DNA from: Lucifuga dentata
Taxonomy: Eukaryota; Chordata; Actinopteri; Ophidiiformes; Bythitidae
Assembly: GCA_014773175.1 (NCBI GenBank)
Contig: VXCM01000317.1
Location: forward strand, 248,001-312,000
DNA length: 64,000 bases
Reading direction: 5' to 3'
In this document: positions 34,965 to 48,114 of the stretch, piece by piece
Layout of the letters: each line of letters starts with the position of its first letter
Position numbering within the stretch: position 1 is the stretch's first letter
Translations under genes and position numbers: made by a program
The notes under the pieces: generated by a model
What the model saw: only the letters and a program-made list of their open reading frames with translations
Databases searched by the model: none
Told to the model about the DNA's origin: nothing

Positions 34965-35490
34965 ATTACTGTTATTTTTTCATTCAAACAAACGGGGATT
35001 TTCACAGCTGAGGCTAACTGTACTCAAAGTGCGTTGTCATAAGTATATTTACATTTCAGATGAGGCGGAGAATACTGTTGTGAAGCACAGGTATAAAAAT
35101 TATTTGCAAAAGATTAAATTTGTACTAACAGAACATTGTGTCTTTATTGTAGCAGAAATTTTTGTAGACATATTAAGTCTCCTGTCATCTTTCTTACTGA
35201 CTTACTGGTGTGTTTTTAGCGTGGCTTGCTCATGGATTTGCAAGATGATTCACAGATTCTGAAAGTCTTCTCAGAGGAGAAGAGGAGGAACATGGGAAAA
35301 AGATGACCTTCAGAGCTTGTTTGATATTATATATTATTTCAATCATACACAATTACAAACTGAAATCACATCACAGCACCTAACTGAGGCCCAGATAACC
35401 TTTTAAAAGGACAATTCCCTGAGAGGGGTGACCCCTGACCCCAGGCCTGCCAGCAATCTTCCACAGGATGACTTTGTCATGGATTCAGAG
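34965..35490. other. Unassigned AT-rich sequence
   Basis: No feature recognised. Confidence 0.5.
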
Positions 35491-35495
35491 GTTAG

Positions 35496-35498
<3 letters not shown>

Positions 35499-35548
<50 letters not shown>
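35499..35548. repeat. (CA)n microsatellite, about 25 units
   Basis: The longest uninterrupted dinucleotide array in the window. Confidence 0.97.
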
Positions 35549-35555
<7 letters not shown>

Positions 35556-35559
35556 ATAG

Positions 35560-37140
35560 GCTGTCTCTCTCACCTTTCTCTCCGTGTTTCCATCTTTCTC
35601 ACTCTCTCACAAACACACACATAACCATAAAATACCTGCATAATTATTTATTTATGCACTTGCAAATGCAACTCTTATGGTAGGAGGGCTGCAATGCTGA
35701 GAAATAACAGCCTACATCTGTGTTCTCAAATCAGAAGTTAAGAGATGCTGTGAATGTTGGAGAGTCTAATGTTCGGCACAAGAACTGCTCTTAAGAAAAG
35801 GAAAGCAGTTAAAAATAAAGTCTGAAAAAGTTTGTGACTTTGCCGTCTGAATTATTTTCTATAAAAGCGAGTTCAGACTACCTGACATTTACCATAATTT
35901 TCCACTCGCTGGCGGTTTTTCCACTGACAAAAGCTCCAGATGAGAGGGAAATTGGCAGTTGCTCAAAACGACTTTAAGATACTCGATTAAAAGACAGAAA
36001 TGTGGTTATTCAGAACAGTGAGTAAAAGCCAGATTTAATTATGAACTATCAGGCTGAAAAGGCCCTATCTTTGAGCAGATGCCATTTATCCAGTTGATTT
36101 CAACTTTGTTGTGAGGAAATCATTTTTGATTCCTCACTTTTTTCATGAAATACACCTTGAAGCACTAGCAGTTTCCCACATTGTTGTAAGAAACATTATC
36201 TGCTCTGTCAGCTGTGAACCTGTATTCATACTGTAACTGGCACTCTTCCACAACAATAACATATTATTCAAGCACTGTTAATTTAAAAGTACTTGCATAA
36301 GACAAATGAAAAACTACAGTGTGGATGACGAGGTAATTCAAATTTATATGAATCCGATAAAAACAAATACAGGACAACAAAACATAGTGTGATTTATTGC
36401 CAACCTAATTTTCCAAAAGTCATTCAGGAAATGACAATCCTGTTTCTCTAAACTCTGCTTAATCTTACTCAAGTGTGGTGAACATTTCTGTGTTGCCACT
36501 AACCCCCTGCTACCCTCTGACACCCCCCTACCCCCACTGCTAAAATGAAGACCTCTCAGGTCCACCTGCCCTCTGCCTCTACTCAGAACCAGATGTGTTG
36601 TGGCTTTGATGTGGACCCAACTTTTTGAGTCAGGAAAAGACAAAAACCCCAAAAATTGGCTTGCATGAAGCCACAACACACACAGCACCTTGGTTTTCAG
36701 CACAAGCATCATATACAATTGTGAAAAATGGGAATTTTTTAACTTTTTAGCCACTCTGTGATCAGTCAATTGCTAGGGGGGACAGATGCTCTCCTTTGCT
36801 CGAGTTGTGGGCCTGCTATTTGTTTCCTCTGAGCGACGAGGTTCATGGCAAGTTACGTTATTGTACATCTATAAGAGTTTAAGTTATGGCCATTATCCTT
36901 TAACATGACTCATAGTTATATTTATCTATATAATGTCTGACAAACTCTCATTCATTAAAAGTGTAGATTGTGTTCATGAGCACGAATTGGATGTGACATG
37001 GTTTCCTGTTTAGGTAAATTGGGGCAAGTATAGGACAACTAAGTATTGGGCTATGCGAAAAAGCAACTGCAATCTTGGTTGAGTTTAGATACAAGCAGAC
37101 ATTGTAAAAATTTACGTAACCTTGTATGCATTAACTCACA
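35560..37140. other. Unassigned sequence
   Basis: No supported gene. The 141-codon minus frame (36344-36769) runs through a C-rich patch at about 36505-36545 and resembles no family. Confidence 0.5.
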
Positions 37141-37144
37141 CATT

Positions 37145-37309
37145 TCAACCGTCCATCCAAAGCCAGCAATTTCTCTGGATAGTTTTGTCTATTTGAAATT
37201 CCTAATAAAGCTTCATTCTTTTCAAAACAACATGGACACAGCCACAAAATGCTGGCACGTGCAGATGCATTCAGGTAGCATCGCTATGAACTGTGAGTTC
37301 AAGAAACGG
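37145..37309. repeat. Diverged interspersed repeat, copy 2
   Basis: Partner of 3850-4000 in the same orientation; roughly 70 percent match by eye in the best 60 bases, with an insertion upstream. Confidence 0.45.
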
Positions 37310-40300
37310 GCTCGTGAAATTTCTCAAAGTGCATGAGCCAACCCAAATTTCTGACGTCAGATATCCACACAATCGACAGATCATTCCTTTGTAGATCATT
37401 TAAGTAATTAATCTGATTTTGCTGCCCTTCACAATAACTGACAACTTTAACTGACAACTTTAACACATTAACTGACACACTGACAACTTATCAGGCTGAA
37501 ATTCAGACCAACTCTAAGAATTAGTCACCAACTGAAAACTAGGATTCAAACTGAGCCTATAGTGTCTACCTGCTGTAGCTAAGGCTAACGTTTTAGCTTG
37601 TTTTAGGTAACAAAAACAAAAAAAGAATTTTGTTGAATACATAAATAGTAAAATTTCTCCCACAACTGAATGAGGTCTTCAGTTCTATCCCTTTACATTG
37701 TGTTTTGTGCACTGTCAGTGTGCTGCTTCTCAGAGATCAATAGCTTTTCAAAAATTTTAAGAAAACTGTGACATTTTTTGTTTTTTTTTAAATTTCAGCT
37801 AATGAAGTTTAAGCTTCCATAGATGGTTTGCCATTATTCTCTTCAGTTCTGTGTCCAAGCTAATTTATATTTTGATAAAAGTGCCAACAGTGAGCGTGAT
37901 AATGTGCCAAACAGTTTAATCTTCCTGTATTTCATAGTGTTGGTCCTACAGGAGCCAGATGTGGTCAATAAAGTCTTAAGAATAACTCTGAGGGGTAAAC
38001 CAACATTTAATGTGCTTCTCCAAACATCGACCTCTTGCTAACCCTTTGCCTCTGTGACAAGAGCCTGTGTAAACTGCACTTATGCTCTTAAGAAAGTGTA
38101 TAAATGTTGCATGTGCGCCCAGTGTTTCCTTTGCTAATCAAGCCCAGCTAGAAAAAACAAACTGCCTTTAATTTCAGCTTATGACTTGTGACTTGTGAGA
38201 GGTTACTAGTCTAGTTCAACAAAAAAAGGACACATTCCAGCAAATGCAGCAACAACAAAATAAGTCAGTCTGTTTGGAATTTTTTCCTCTCACATCAATA
38301 ACCCTAAAATGTATATATGAATTCAACACAGTAGTAAAAGCAGACAGAGATTCTACGATCTACCTAATGTCTGTAAGGTACTGCACTTAATTTACTACAT
38401 GCAATCAAATCTTTTCATCAATTGCAGTTAAAAGCTGGCAAGATTCTGAACCTGATTTCCATATCCAGTCAGTGTCAAAGACATTCAGTATATACAAAAT
38501 GTGATGAAATGTTGTCAGAACTCATTCTGATAAGACTGAAATACAGTTTTGACAGTGATAATTTGTGCCGTCATTGGATTCTTGGTTTGGCTTCTCACTG
38601 CCGGCTGTACAGGAAGTCAAAACCTTGCCACACCTGTCAATCCCTTATGTAAACAACTGGTAATTATGGGAGAACAGCCTGAACAAAAGCCCTAAATATA
38701 TGGTTAGGGTAAAGAGATTTTTTTGTTTTTTTTTCAAGCTCTATCCTCACTGTCACACTGGCTATGGCTAGGCCCAACAAAGATTATTCTTTCCTGTCTG
38801 AATAATCCATTAATTTCTTGCTCTCCGTTTCTTTGCCTAGTGGCATGTCTAGTCTTGGTTGTTTCTTTACCTCCAACAGAGCTTTGGGAAAAACAAGAAA
38901 CTCACCTTCTCAGGCTGCCTTAGCCCTCAGCAAATGTCTGAAGCAGACCATATTAGGCAGTTTTTATTACTGTCTCAAAGAACCTCATGATCAGGTACAA
39001 ACCAGGGAAGAGAAGATGGTATGAAATATGCAAACACAGCTGGCCATATACAGCCTGTGAAAAGGGCCTCTTTATGCCCACAGAGTACAAAGCGAGGTCA
39101 AAAGTTGAGTGTATAAGTCCTTTTAAAAACACTCTTTATCCGAACAAAAAAATACTTCAATGTTACCATTCAACATTGCAAAAATACAAGGGAGGAAGTC
39201 TATAAATCACTTTTTTTTTAACCAGGTAAAATAAATCTTTCTAAATTGCCAATATGATAATGAAATTAATAAAAAATAACTTCAATAGCTGCAGTCAAGA
39301 GTCTGGATTTCACTTTCTTTTGGACAAAGTCTGTTGTGAAAAAGCCTACTTTTTTTTTGTGTCCTGTACAATAACTTTGCAGTATCTCACTAGAGAGACA
39401 GAAATGTTTAATGGTGAAGGAGAAGTTGTGTGTTACTTTGCTATATTTGTCTCATTTTTTATTTTTTTTTAAGTACAGCTCTTGAAATAAGTGCTATTTA
39501 AAAGTCCCAAATTATTCTCATAAATGAAGTGGATAGTAGATTTTTCCTGCTAAATTTTACAGACTAAACCCAAAGGATGCATCTTGTTTTGATTTGTCTG
39601 TTTTCTCTCTTAACTTAACTGGAGCTTGGTCCTCATAAACATTTTATTTTAGGGAGGAAAGCCTGACAAAGTCAAAGACCTTACAGGATCCTCTTCCGTA
39701 TCCAACTGTCACATCTCCCACAGTGTTCTCCAATCACCATCAGCCATAATTTGATTTTGTAGTTGACGATGACAATGATGAAGATGGAGGTAATCCCCAC
39801 TATGCATTCATGATGGAATATTTCCCAGTAGCTTCTATTGATCGGTAGTACTGTTATTTGCCAGGAGGATCAGTGTGATAATTAAAAACTAAACACATTT
39901 AGCATCTGACTTCCAGACTTTTATTACCTCTGATAGTGCAGCAGCAAATGAAAAGGTCATATTGAGGAATGGAGCATAGGACGGCCATGAGTTTGACAGG
40001 TCTGGGTTTGTTTTGGATATGATGGATTCTAATTTATTGTATATCAACAGATTAGACAGTAATTGCTCATCTCATGAACATCTCTGATTACAGCTCAAAG
40101 GTTATATATGAGTAATTGGTGCTGCTTACTTTGGATATATGTTCTGTAATGCATTGGCACCTTTAGGCCTTATAAATTTTACAACGAAGCATTAAACATT
40201 TTAAATGTCACAGGCTTAAATGTGTTTAAGTTGTCATTAGATGGTGTTTCTGTTTCATTTAACAGTCCACAATGAGACAAAAATGACAGAAAAAGGAAAC

Positions 40301-41925
40301 AGGTGATCTGCATCATAACATAGTAATCGTACTGTATATCAAATGTTGTAAAAACTCCTTTGTTAATGTCAGCTACAGAGCTAGCCTAGAAGGGTTTAAT
40401 ACTAAGTCAAAATCAAAACTAGAGCAAGTAGAGTCCATTACAATAAACAGTGCCAAATTAAGAGTAACGGTCAAATGCAACAAAGCAGCAATGACTGGTA
40501 ACTTAACATTCCATCCAAAAAGAGGAAAACACATCTCTAATGTTACTGGTCGCTTGACATATTCACTCAGTCTGCAGTGCACCAGGTTTAAACATTCATA
40601 CAAAGACACAAATGCAGCACATACAATCAATAAATCACATTTGTCAGTCAACACGTCTAATAAGATCATGGCATCCAGCATACCGAGGCTCAAACAAGTG
40701 ATAACACAGTCCATATGGCAAGCAGATCACAGTCTGTCTTCACTTTTATTATTTTTTTTTTTCACTAAACTCTCTGGACACTGGAAAATTGTAGCTCCTA
40801 ACTACTCATTTAATCTTGTATTTAAATTTACATTTCTGAGTTTATGTATTTCTGACTTTATTCTTCTTCTACTCAATGCAGCTTCTCTTGTATGAATGCT
40901 CATGAACATTAGTAATTTCTTATTCAAACAACAGGAGTTATACCAAAAAAAAAAAGTAGTCAATACTGATTTGACTTACTAACAAGCTAACGAGTCATTA
41001 AGCAATCACTTTGGCTTTTTTTTCATTCCGTGCAGTGCTTTCTGCTTCTTTCTCTTTTGATGCCTGTGGTTGGGGAGTGTGGTGCTGAGCTAAAGATGTG
41101 CATGCTAAGACAAATGGCTTCTCTCCCTGCTATTTGGCAGCTGGGGCCCTCAATGGCTCCCTGTAGACGCAACACTTAAGAACCACAATAAGGTGGCAGG
41201 GGCGCTCTACAGTCCAATAGCACCAAACAAGATAGAAAAGTCTGTAATCTGAAATCACAGCTGTCTAGGTCTCGTTACTGGGGACAAAACAACGTCCAAT
41301 AGCTCCCAGAGGTCAAGGCATGCTGCCTGAGACATCGGTAAGTTTCATGAGAATACTTTGTCACTTTTGCCTCTCTGTCTTCCAGGAAAAAAGGAAACTG
41401 GGCCAGCACTCCATCTTCTATCAATAAAAGCCCAGACGCAGAAGGAGCTGTTAAACAAAGCAATTTGTTTTTGCTGTCATTTAATGGGAATCAAAAGAGG
41501 ATTTTCTCAATTTAAAAAGTTACCTCTTCAGCACGAAGAAGAAAACATGCTTTAAAATGTGTTATTCACATGTGCGCGCCTGGCTGCCTAGAATCCCGTA
41601 GGTCAGGCCAGAGAAACTTTCTGATTAATTTGTTAAAGGTCCTTCTGAACACATGGTGTCCATGCCAAGTAAAGCATAAATTAGCACAAGTTGCCAGAAG
41701 TCATGCAACGCACACTAAAAATAACATATTTTCTATGTAATATATATTTCCTTGTGTAGACAATCTGATATGCAGGTTGCTCCTGTGACTGACCGAAGTT
41801 TGCAATGGTGATATCTAATGTGTTCCATCATTGTTATACAAATACAAAGGCCACCTCACCACCGAGCACCCCAACAATATGCAGGGAGGTATGATCTAGC
41901 ACAACTCAAGAAAGCATTTTATCTG
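37310..41925. other. Unassigned AT-rich sequence
   Basis: No gene supported. Small items: a duplicated CTGACAACTTTAA at 37438-37464, a T run near 38728-38736, and a slightly more complex stretch at about 39690-39960 that could be a weak conserved element. Confidence 0.5.
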
Positions 41926-41929
41926 CCTT

Positions 41930-42430
41930 ATAAATTAACAGCTTGGCCGTAGACCCTCACCAGGAGCAAAACCAAGCACTCCCCTGGGGAAGGCAATTTA
42001 AAGGGAGAGGGGAGGGGGACAATGCATCAGGCCTCCGCTTGGATGGATCAAATCGACCTTAAAGACGATCCGGTGCAAGATGCAGCAGAAATTGATGGCC
42101 ATGTGTCAATGACATTGAGACAATAAGGGCGAAAGGTAAATGTTCCACGGGTAGATGTTTGTGCATGTGCATGACTGAAGTTTACATTGGGCCTCTTACT
42201 GTGTGCGTAAATCATGAATATCCTCCCGGCTTCTGCTGTTAAAGGCCCCTTTAGAGCGATTTCGCCTATTTTATTAAGCAGTAACAATTTACAGATTTCA
42301 AAAGAAGTGGCTATATAGGCCGCCACTGGACTGGATCCTTTCATACGTGACTGAATCAGATGATGGATGCGGCATTACTAATCAAATTCATTGCTGTAGC
42401 CACTTGGGAATTTGCCCTGTTAAAAATATG
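41930..42430. promoter_or_regulatory. Candidate conserved non-coding element, isolated
   Basis: Dense complex sequence of about 500 bases standing alone in AT-rich flanks. Words include GTGCGTAAATCATGAATATC, GAGCGATTTCGCC (a short inverted GCGA/TCGC) and GCATTACTAATCAAATTC. No homopolymers, and no protein in the overlapping minus frame. Inferred regulatory element. Confidence 0.43.
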
Positions 42431-42434
42431 CCTT

Positions 42435-43065
42435 GCATGTTTACGAAACAATCTGAAAAAGTCAATTGTATGACATAATATTCAATTATAAATGCCACAT
42501 AACACTTAAAAAATATATTTATATGTAGTTGTTTGTTTTTTTTGTTTTTTTTTTTACATTTTGTACAAAAATGTGCCATTTGAAACATAATATTCTGTGT
42601 TGTTTCATAGGAAAGTAAATCAAACATGACATATTAACATGTATGATTGATGATAAAACCACTAGATCATAACATGGACACAACCTCCTTTGTGACAGAT
42701 CCATTTATCTCTCTCATCACTTCATTTTAATACCTTTTATATCTTATCTAGTATGACACTGATGCAAAGCATAAACATGCCATAAACACACAGATTGTAC
42801 AACAAGAAGCAAAATATGTTTAGTAGGAAGATATGACCCATGTTGACTTTTCATTCATCACTGTTGCATTTTGTAATTTCTTGTTCTGTTTTATTAACTA
42901 TGGACATGTCAAGAAAAATGTACCTGATTTAGTTTATTATGAAGTGATCATAATAAATGCTCCAGCAGGGATTTCCTGCTGCATTTTTACTCGGAGGACT
43001 TGTTTTTCACACCGGGACGTGTCACTGTTTGGATAATGCAAGTCCTGCTGTGATTGGAGTGCAGG
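42435..43065. other. Unassigned AT-rich sequence
   Basis: No feature recognised; T-rich patch at about 42530-42556. Confidence 0.5.
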
Positions 43066-43070
43066 GACAG

Positions 43071-43160
43071 TTTAATCCAAAACCTACAGAAGACAAATCA
43101 TGTCTTGATGTGACAAACCATATTCGTCCACACAGATGGAGGTGGAAATCAACTGATTCC
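43071..43160. repeat. Diverged interspersed repeat, copy 1 of pair
   Basis: TTTAATCCAAAACCTACAGA opens a stretch that matches 47996-48110 at both ends (the far shared word is GGAGGTGGAAATCA). The middle is diverged or lengthened in the other copy. Family unknown. Confidence 0.5.
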
Positions 43161-43164
43161 CAGA

Positions 43165-43985
43165 TGTGTCACACCCCAGCACTCCCCCCCCCCACTCCCA
43201 GTTTCTTCCTGTAACCTCTGAGACTATAAGGAAATGAAAAAGGATTAGCGGGACTCTGAATCAACGAAATGACTTTAAATGACTTCTTCGGGTAGCCACA
43301 GGCCAGGCGCGCAGCATGTTTAAGTTGACATTTCAATTGTACAAGTAATTTGCATTCTATTTGACTCTAAATGACACCTCCATATTAAGGATTCTGACAG
43401 CAGTTTTTGATTTCCTCAGTTCAAAGATGAGCCTAAGAAACATGGCTTAATCAAGATGTGCAGGACTCCTGTCAATCTCTGACTGAAAAGAAAAAAAACC
43501 CTAACAAGGTGGGTCTTAACTTCAATCGCACTCGTAAGGTGTCCACTGGTGACAAAAAGCACACCTTCAACTGGTGCACCACAGCTTATTAAATAATGAT
43601 GGACTTAACACGTGTATCTATAATATGGTAATCTAATGAAAAGAGAAAAGATTGCATCAAGGTTATTACATGACACTTGGACATACTGAGGTTTAAATCT
43701 GCTGCGAGCCTGTTGCTAAGATACTTAATGCTAAACTACTGGAATCCATGCATGTTTTCACATATTTTGTTGCCAGGAAGATGACATTATTCAGGTGTCT
43801 GGCTGTATTGTTTTCCTGAATTTACAGCCATTTTATCTTATTGAGCCAGAACGATGTAAAACGCTGAATGTATCTTAGTTTAATGGCACCAAACACGCTG
43901 GAAATCTGCAAGTGTGTGAATCAAGTTATTTAAGCTAAAACCGAGACTTACAATTGGTGAAAATTTTGCCATATGGATTAGATTA
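43165..43985. other. Unassigned sequence
   Basis: C run at 43185-43193; otherwise no feature recognised. Confidence 0.5.
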
Positions 43986-44002
43986 TTTCAAATCCATCAA
44001 TA

Positions 44003-44056
44003 TGATATAGATAGATCGGTCGGATGGACAGACGGACAGGCAGAGACAGACAGATG
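44003..44056. repeat. Worn GATA/GACA tetranucleotide array
   Basis: GATA units pass into GGAC/GACA units with frequent changes. Confidence 0.7.
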
Positions 44057-44059
44057 AGC

Positions 44060-45845
44060 TGATGCAATTGGTGTGATCTGTGGAAGCCTTTTGAAACTAC
44101 CTCACTTCATGTGCAGATTTGCCTTTTCATTTTGGAAAAACATTTTAGGGCAAAGTGATAATGAAGGGTAAACATTCTGACTGTTATTACTAATAGTAGG
44201 TAGGAGCAAGAAAAATTTTTCTTAATGCATAAAGTCAGAAGATGATTTCCAAAATTTTTAGGAAATTGGGAAGTTATTGGAGTATAATGTAGCTGGGTGT
44301 TGTGTTTAAGGCTGTGCCGCTTTAGTGATCCACCACTGGAACAAAATAAAGCTGAAGCGATATGAAACAAATATTGCAATAATGTGTTTGCAGGATTCTG
44401 CCTCTTCAGTTACTGAAGCAACCATGGCTGTGTTCACAGATAACTGAACAAGAGCTTGCAGCATCTTGTACAGTTAATTGCAAAGAGTAATACTTGCACA
44501 CATTTATTATCAAATGTTCAAATATACAACCACATTCAGTCAATTCATTCCGCAAAAAATACTTTAGGCACTGACAATCTCTAGCAGATTTTTGACCCAA
44601 CTTCAGTAAGCTTTGCATCTTATTCTGTAGCTTTATTCCTGTATTTGTTTTTGATCTTCTTGTGAGAAGAGATACTAAGACAACATCTCACCTGTGTGAA
44701 GCTGCAACAAACACACTTATAATCATTATCATTATCTGTCTGCTGTCCTAGAATTCCATCAAACTTCTTCTTAGTGCTGAGCCGCTCAGATATACGTGAT
44801 ATTCAATTGCCTAATTTGAGGTTTTAAAATTATGATTATGCATTCTAGATGTACAGCAGTATGGCAATAATATACTGAGACTCAAGCACTTTTTTTTTTT
44901 TAATGCCGCTCTCTCCTTTATAGAACTGGGTCCTTAGTTGTCACCTTTCTATCCATTTTCTCAAGGTCAGAGTATGATGGGTGGATGGCCAGACGCGAGA
45001 GCTAGATAATGAGTTTGGAATGGCATTTAGAGCAGCGAGAGGCTCGAGACTCACACCTGACTCATCACACTATAGATTCAGAAAGAATAGATCCAGTTGA
45101 TGAAAACATACAGCTGAGCCAAAGCCTTTGTTTTAAGCTTATTTTAAGCTTAAGTAATTTAATCTCGAAAAGCGTGTGAAAATCTTCTGCTGTGTGTGTT
45201 TTCCAACATATGAACAAAAGATGAAAGAAAAGTCAAAGCTTTCCAAAAATGTGACAGGAGTTCTGAAGACCTCACATTGGTTTTGGTTATTATTGCTGAT
45301 TTTTAAAGCACATTTTAGCTCTCACAGAGTATTTATTTATAGCTTGTTTATATCCCTAAGCTAACATATGAAAGGTGAAATCTGTATCACTTTACTGGCT
45401 CTTTCCACAAAATTACCAGAATTCTGTAAATCAGCAAGTGTTACTGATCAGCACCAGTTGGTCTTCTGTTGCATGAATGACTGCTGAGACACCTGGCTCT
45501 GTGTATTTTACTGGGCTGCTTTACATTCCCAGCCCCCTGAACTACCCACAATGCACTATAAATGGTGGGTAGTTTCACATAATAGTAAACATTATGTGGT
45601 GTGGACTGTACCAAGGCCCCAGAAACACGAGACCACAAAGGTTTTGTCTATTTTGACAAGCTGTGGAAGTTTAAAACCATTTGCTGACACCGAATTAAAT
45701 ATTATGAAGTTGTACACTGAAGTAACACAGTTTGAGTTCAGTTTTCTCATTAATCCTCCAACTAGAGTTTCTGCATTTACTTGTGTGTATAAAGTTAATT
45801 AAAAACAGTAAAACAACACTTAAAAATATATCTAATCACATGAAA
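44060..45845. other. Unassigned AT-rich sequence
   Basis: No gene. A TTTTAAGCTTA word is repeated at about 45131 and 45143. Confidence 0.5.
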
Positions 45846-45849
45846 CAAA

Positions 45850-46290
45850 TCTCTGCCCATTTTATGCATTCTACTCCAGTGTGCGCTCTTGTAAATCCCC
45901 TTTTATTCCCCAGGGCATATATCTGTTCTCCCAGGAGCAAGCAGAGAAACAATCATGTTTAGGCTATCTATGAATGACAGATACTTTTCAATTGTCCTCT
46001 CGGCAGCACAGGGGAGACTAATAAAGAATGTTTCTCCTGGCCTCTACTGCTCTCAATCTCCATAGCACTCTGTCATGAGAGGAGAAAATGCTTGTTTACC
46101 CAGAAACCCATGGGCCTCCCTGATTGCCATCCCAACGGTAATGGCCAAGGATGAGGCAGATCAATAGCCATCTGCACCGTTCCTAAAGTAATAACATTCA
46201 ATAGGAAAACCCATTTACTTTTACTTACCTTTGCTTTATTTTGTTTTACCATAAAGAGAGCTACTTCTGCTGCAGGTGAGACTGGATGCA
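45850..46290. promoter_or_regulatory. Possible conserved non-coding element
   Basis: Complex, homopolymer-poor block (for example CTCGGCAGCACAGGGGAGAC near 45998 and CCCAACGGTAATGGCC near 46131). The overlapping minus frame has no known protein. Inferred from texture. Confidence 0.3.
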
Positions 46291-46299
46291 CAGTGGCAG

Positions 46300-47990
46300 T
46301 TATAGATCCTTTACCACTGTGTTGCTTTTTATGGAAACACTGTTAAACGTGAGTGTATTGTTGGGATATCGATGGGGGAATGTCTACAACACTGATCAAG
46401 GACCTTCTGTGTGACAGATACTCACTGCTGTCTCATTTGACCTTGAAGGATGAAGGATGGACACTCAGCAAATGTACGAGTTTGAGCCTTATAGCCAAGC
46501 AATGATTGCTGCCATATAAGGATAATACCTATTTATGGCCCCAGAAACACACAAAAACATATCTATCTATCTATCCCTCCATTCATGCCGACCAATGCCA
46601 TGTCAGAAAGGTCAGTCAGAAGCCACACGTGTGTGTATGCGTGTCTGTGTGTGTATCAGCACATGCATGTGTGTGTTCTCACTGGTCAAAACAGGAAGTT
46701 TAATAAGAGTTTGTGTGTTTTGCTGAACTTGCCTTGGAGCCTATTCACAAATCCTCCTGCAGTCAGAACAGCCAACTCTCCCAGGTGAACCACTCTCAAA
46801 TCAAATTATCTCTTGTTCTCTTGGACAGAAAAAAAAAGGATGAAGATTTTTTTTCCATTGGCTTTATTTGTCGAAAACAATTTATCACCCTATCATTCAA
46901 TATTCGCTTCAATATTGTGCTTCACCTCTACTGAACTTGATCACTGCTTTCCAAACCTTTTGTCTCGCCAGTTTTTTTCCTGTTGCAAGGTGAGTTACGT
47001 TTCTGCGTCTTCCATTCTGCGGCTGTTGTTGAGTCGTTCTACCAAACTAAACAGCCGCTCTGGCTGCCCTCTGTCTAACCTTGCATCTAACTCCAAAGAC
47101 TTCCCCGAATCCTTAGCAAAGCTTCTGGGAATGATATTTCTCTACTTTGGCATGCTGCTGACCTGCTGTAGATATTTATTTGCTTTTCCAAATGATGTTT
47201 TAATACTCACTGTGCACTATTGTGGACAATTTGTCAGACTACTGTTGTTACTTGTGTGCTTACTACTGTGCCAGCACGAGACAGCTTTACATCTTTAAAT
47301 ATATTGCATTTTTTGTGCTGCATATAGTCTCTATGAGCTATTGCACTCTCCATTCAGGACATTTACATTTAGCATTTATGTCTCTTATTCTATTCATCTT
47401 TTCACACTCCTCACACAAAATATACTTCAATATACAATGAACACTGTTAGCGAAACATTTTGGAAATAAAATCAAGTTTCCAAGAACAATATAAAATACA
47501 AATCCATCTTGTCAGTAAAACAACTTGTCCTTTAAACCTTTAGCCCCAAGTGGTACTGCAACAGACTCCACAGGGATTTGGAGCACTTCTGTGTGCTGGC
47601 CCAGCTAAAGTTGTCCATATCTTTCCAAGTAACCTAATACTGATGCAGTTCCTCCCTCTGATCCTACATTGCATGAGGTTTAAGGCATTGCATTTATTAA
47701 TCTAATTTATGTAATCCTTATTACATAACATAATAGTACCTATATAATGTATGTATGTAGGTAAATAAGACATTAAGTCAATGGGTTGGGAGAGAGTGAA
47801 GCCGATAGTTTTTTTTAATTGACATTTAACACAAATCTCATTGACTGAAAAATATTTGTAACCAATTTAGACGGACCAAACTGATAACCATTAGTTTTTA
47901 TGTATCTGTACTGAGAAATACACACTGAATGCTACATTCACATTATTTAAGTAATAAAAACAAACGGCATTTATGCAGCTTTGTATACTT
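46300..47990. other. Unassigned sequence with TG patch
   Basis: A (TATC)n patch at 46560-46575 and TG-rich words at 46626-46678. The 161-codon plus frame (46813-47298) is leucine-rich and resembles no family I know. No start context or splice structure supports it. Confidence 0.45.
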
Positions 47991-47995
47991 TCATG

Positions 47996-48110
47996 TTTTA
48001 ATCCAAAACTTACAGAGGATGAATCAGGATTCAATATGCCAAACTATATAGTTAGACAATTTCAAATATAATTGTCCAGATCAAAGGAGGTGGAAATCAG
48101 CAAATTTAAG
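47996..48110. repeat. Diverged interspersed repeat, copy 2 of pair
   Basis: Same orientation as 43071-43160. The opening words (TTTAATCCAAAACTTACAGA) and closing words match, with an AT-rich insertion in the middle. Confidence 0.5.
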
Positions 48111-48114
48111 AGCG

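Noticed and set aside
36344..36769. 141-codon minus-strand frame
   Set aside because: Crosses a C-rich low-complexity patch and resembles no family.
46813..47298. 161-codon plus-strand frame rich in Leu, Phe and Cys
   Set aside because: T-rich DNA read in frame gives apparent hydrophobic stretches. No recognisable family and no splice or start support.
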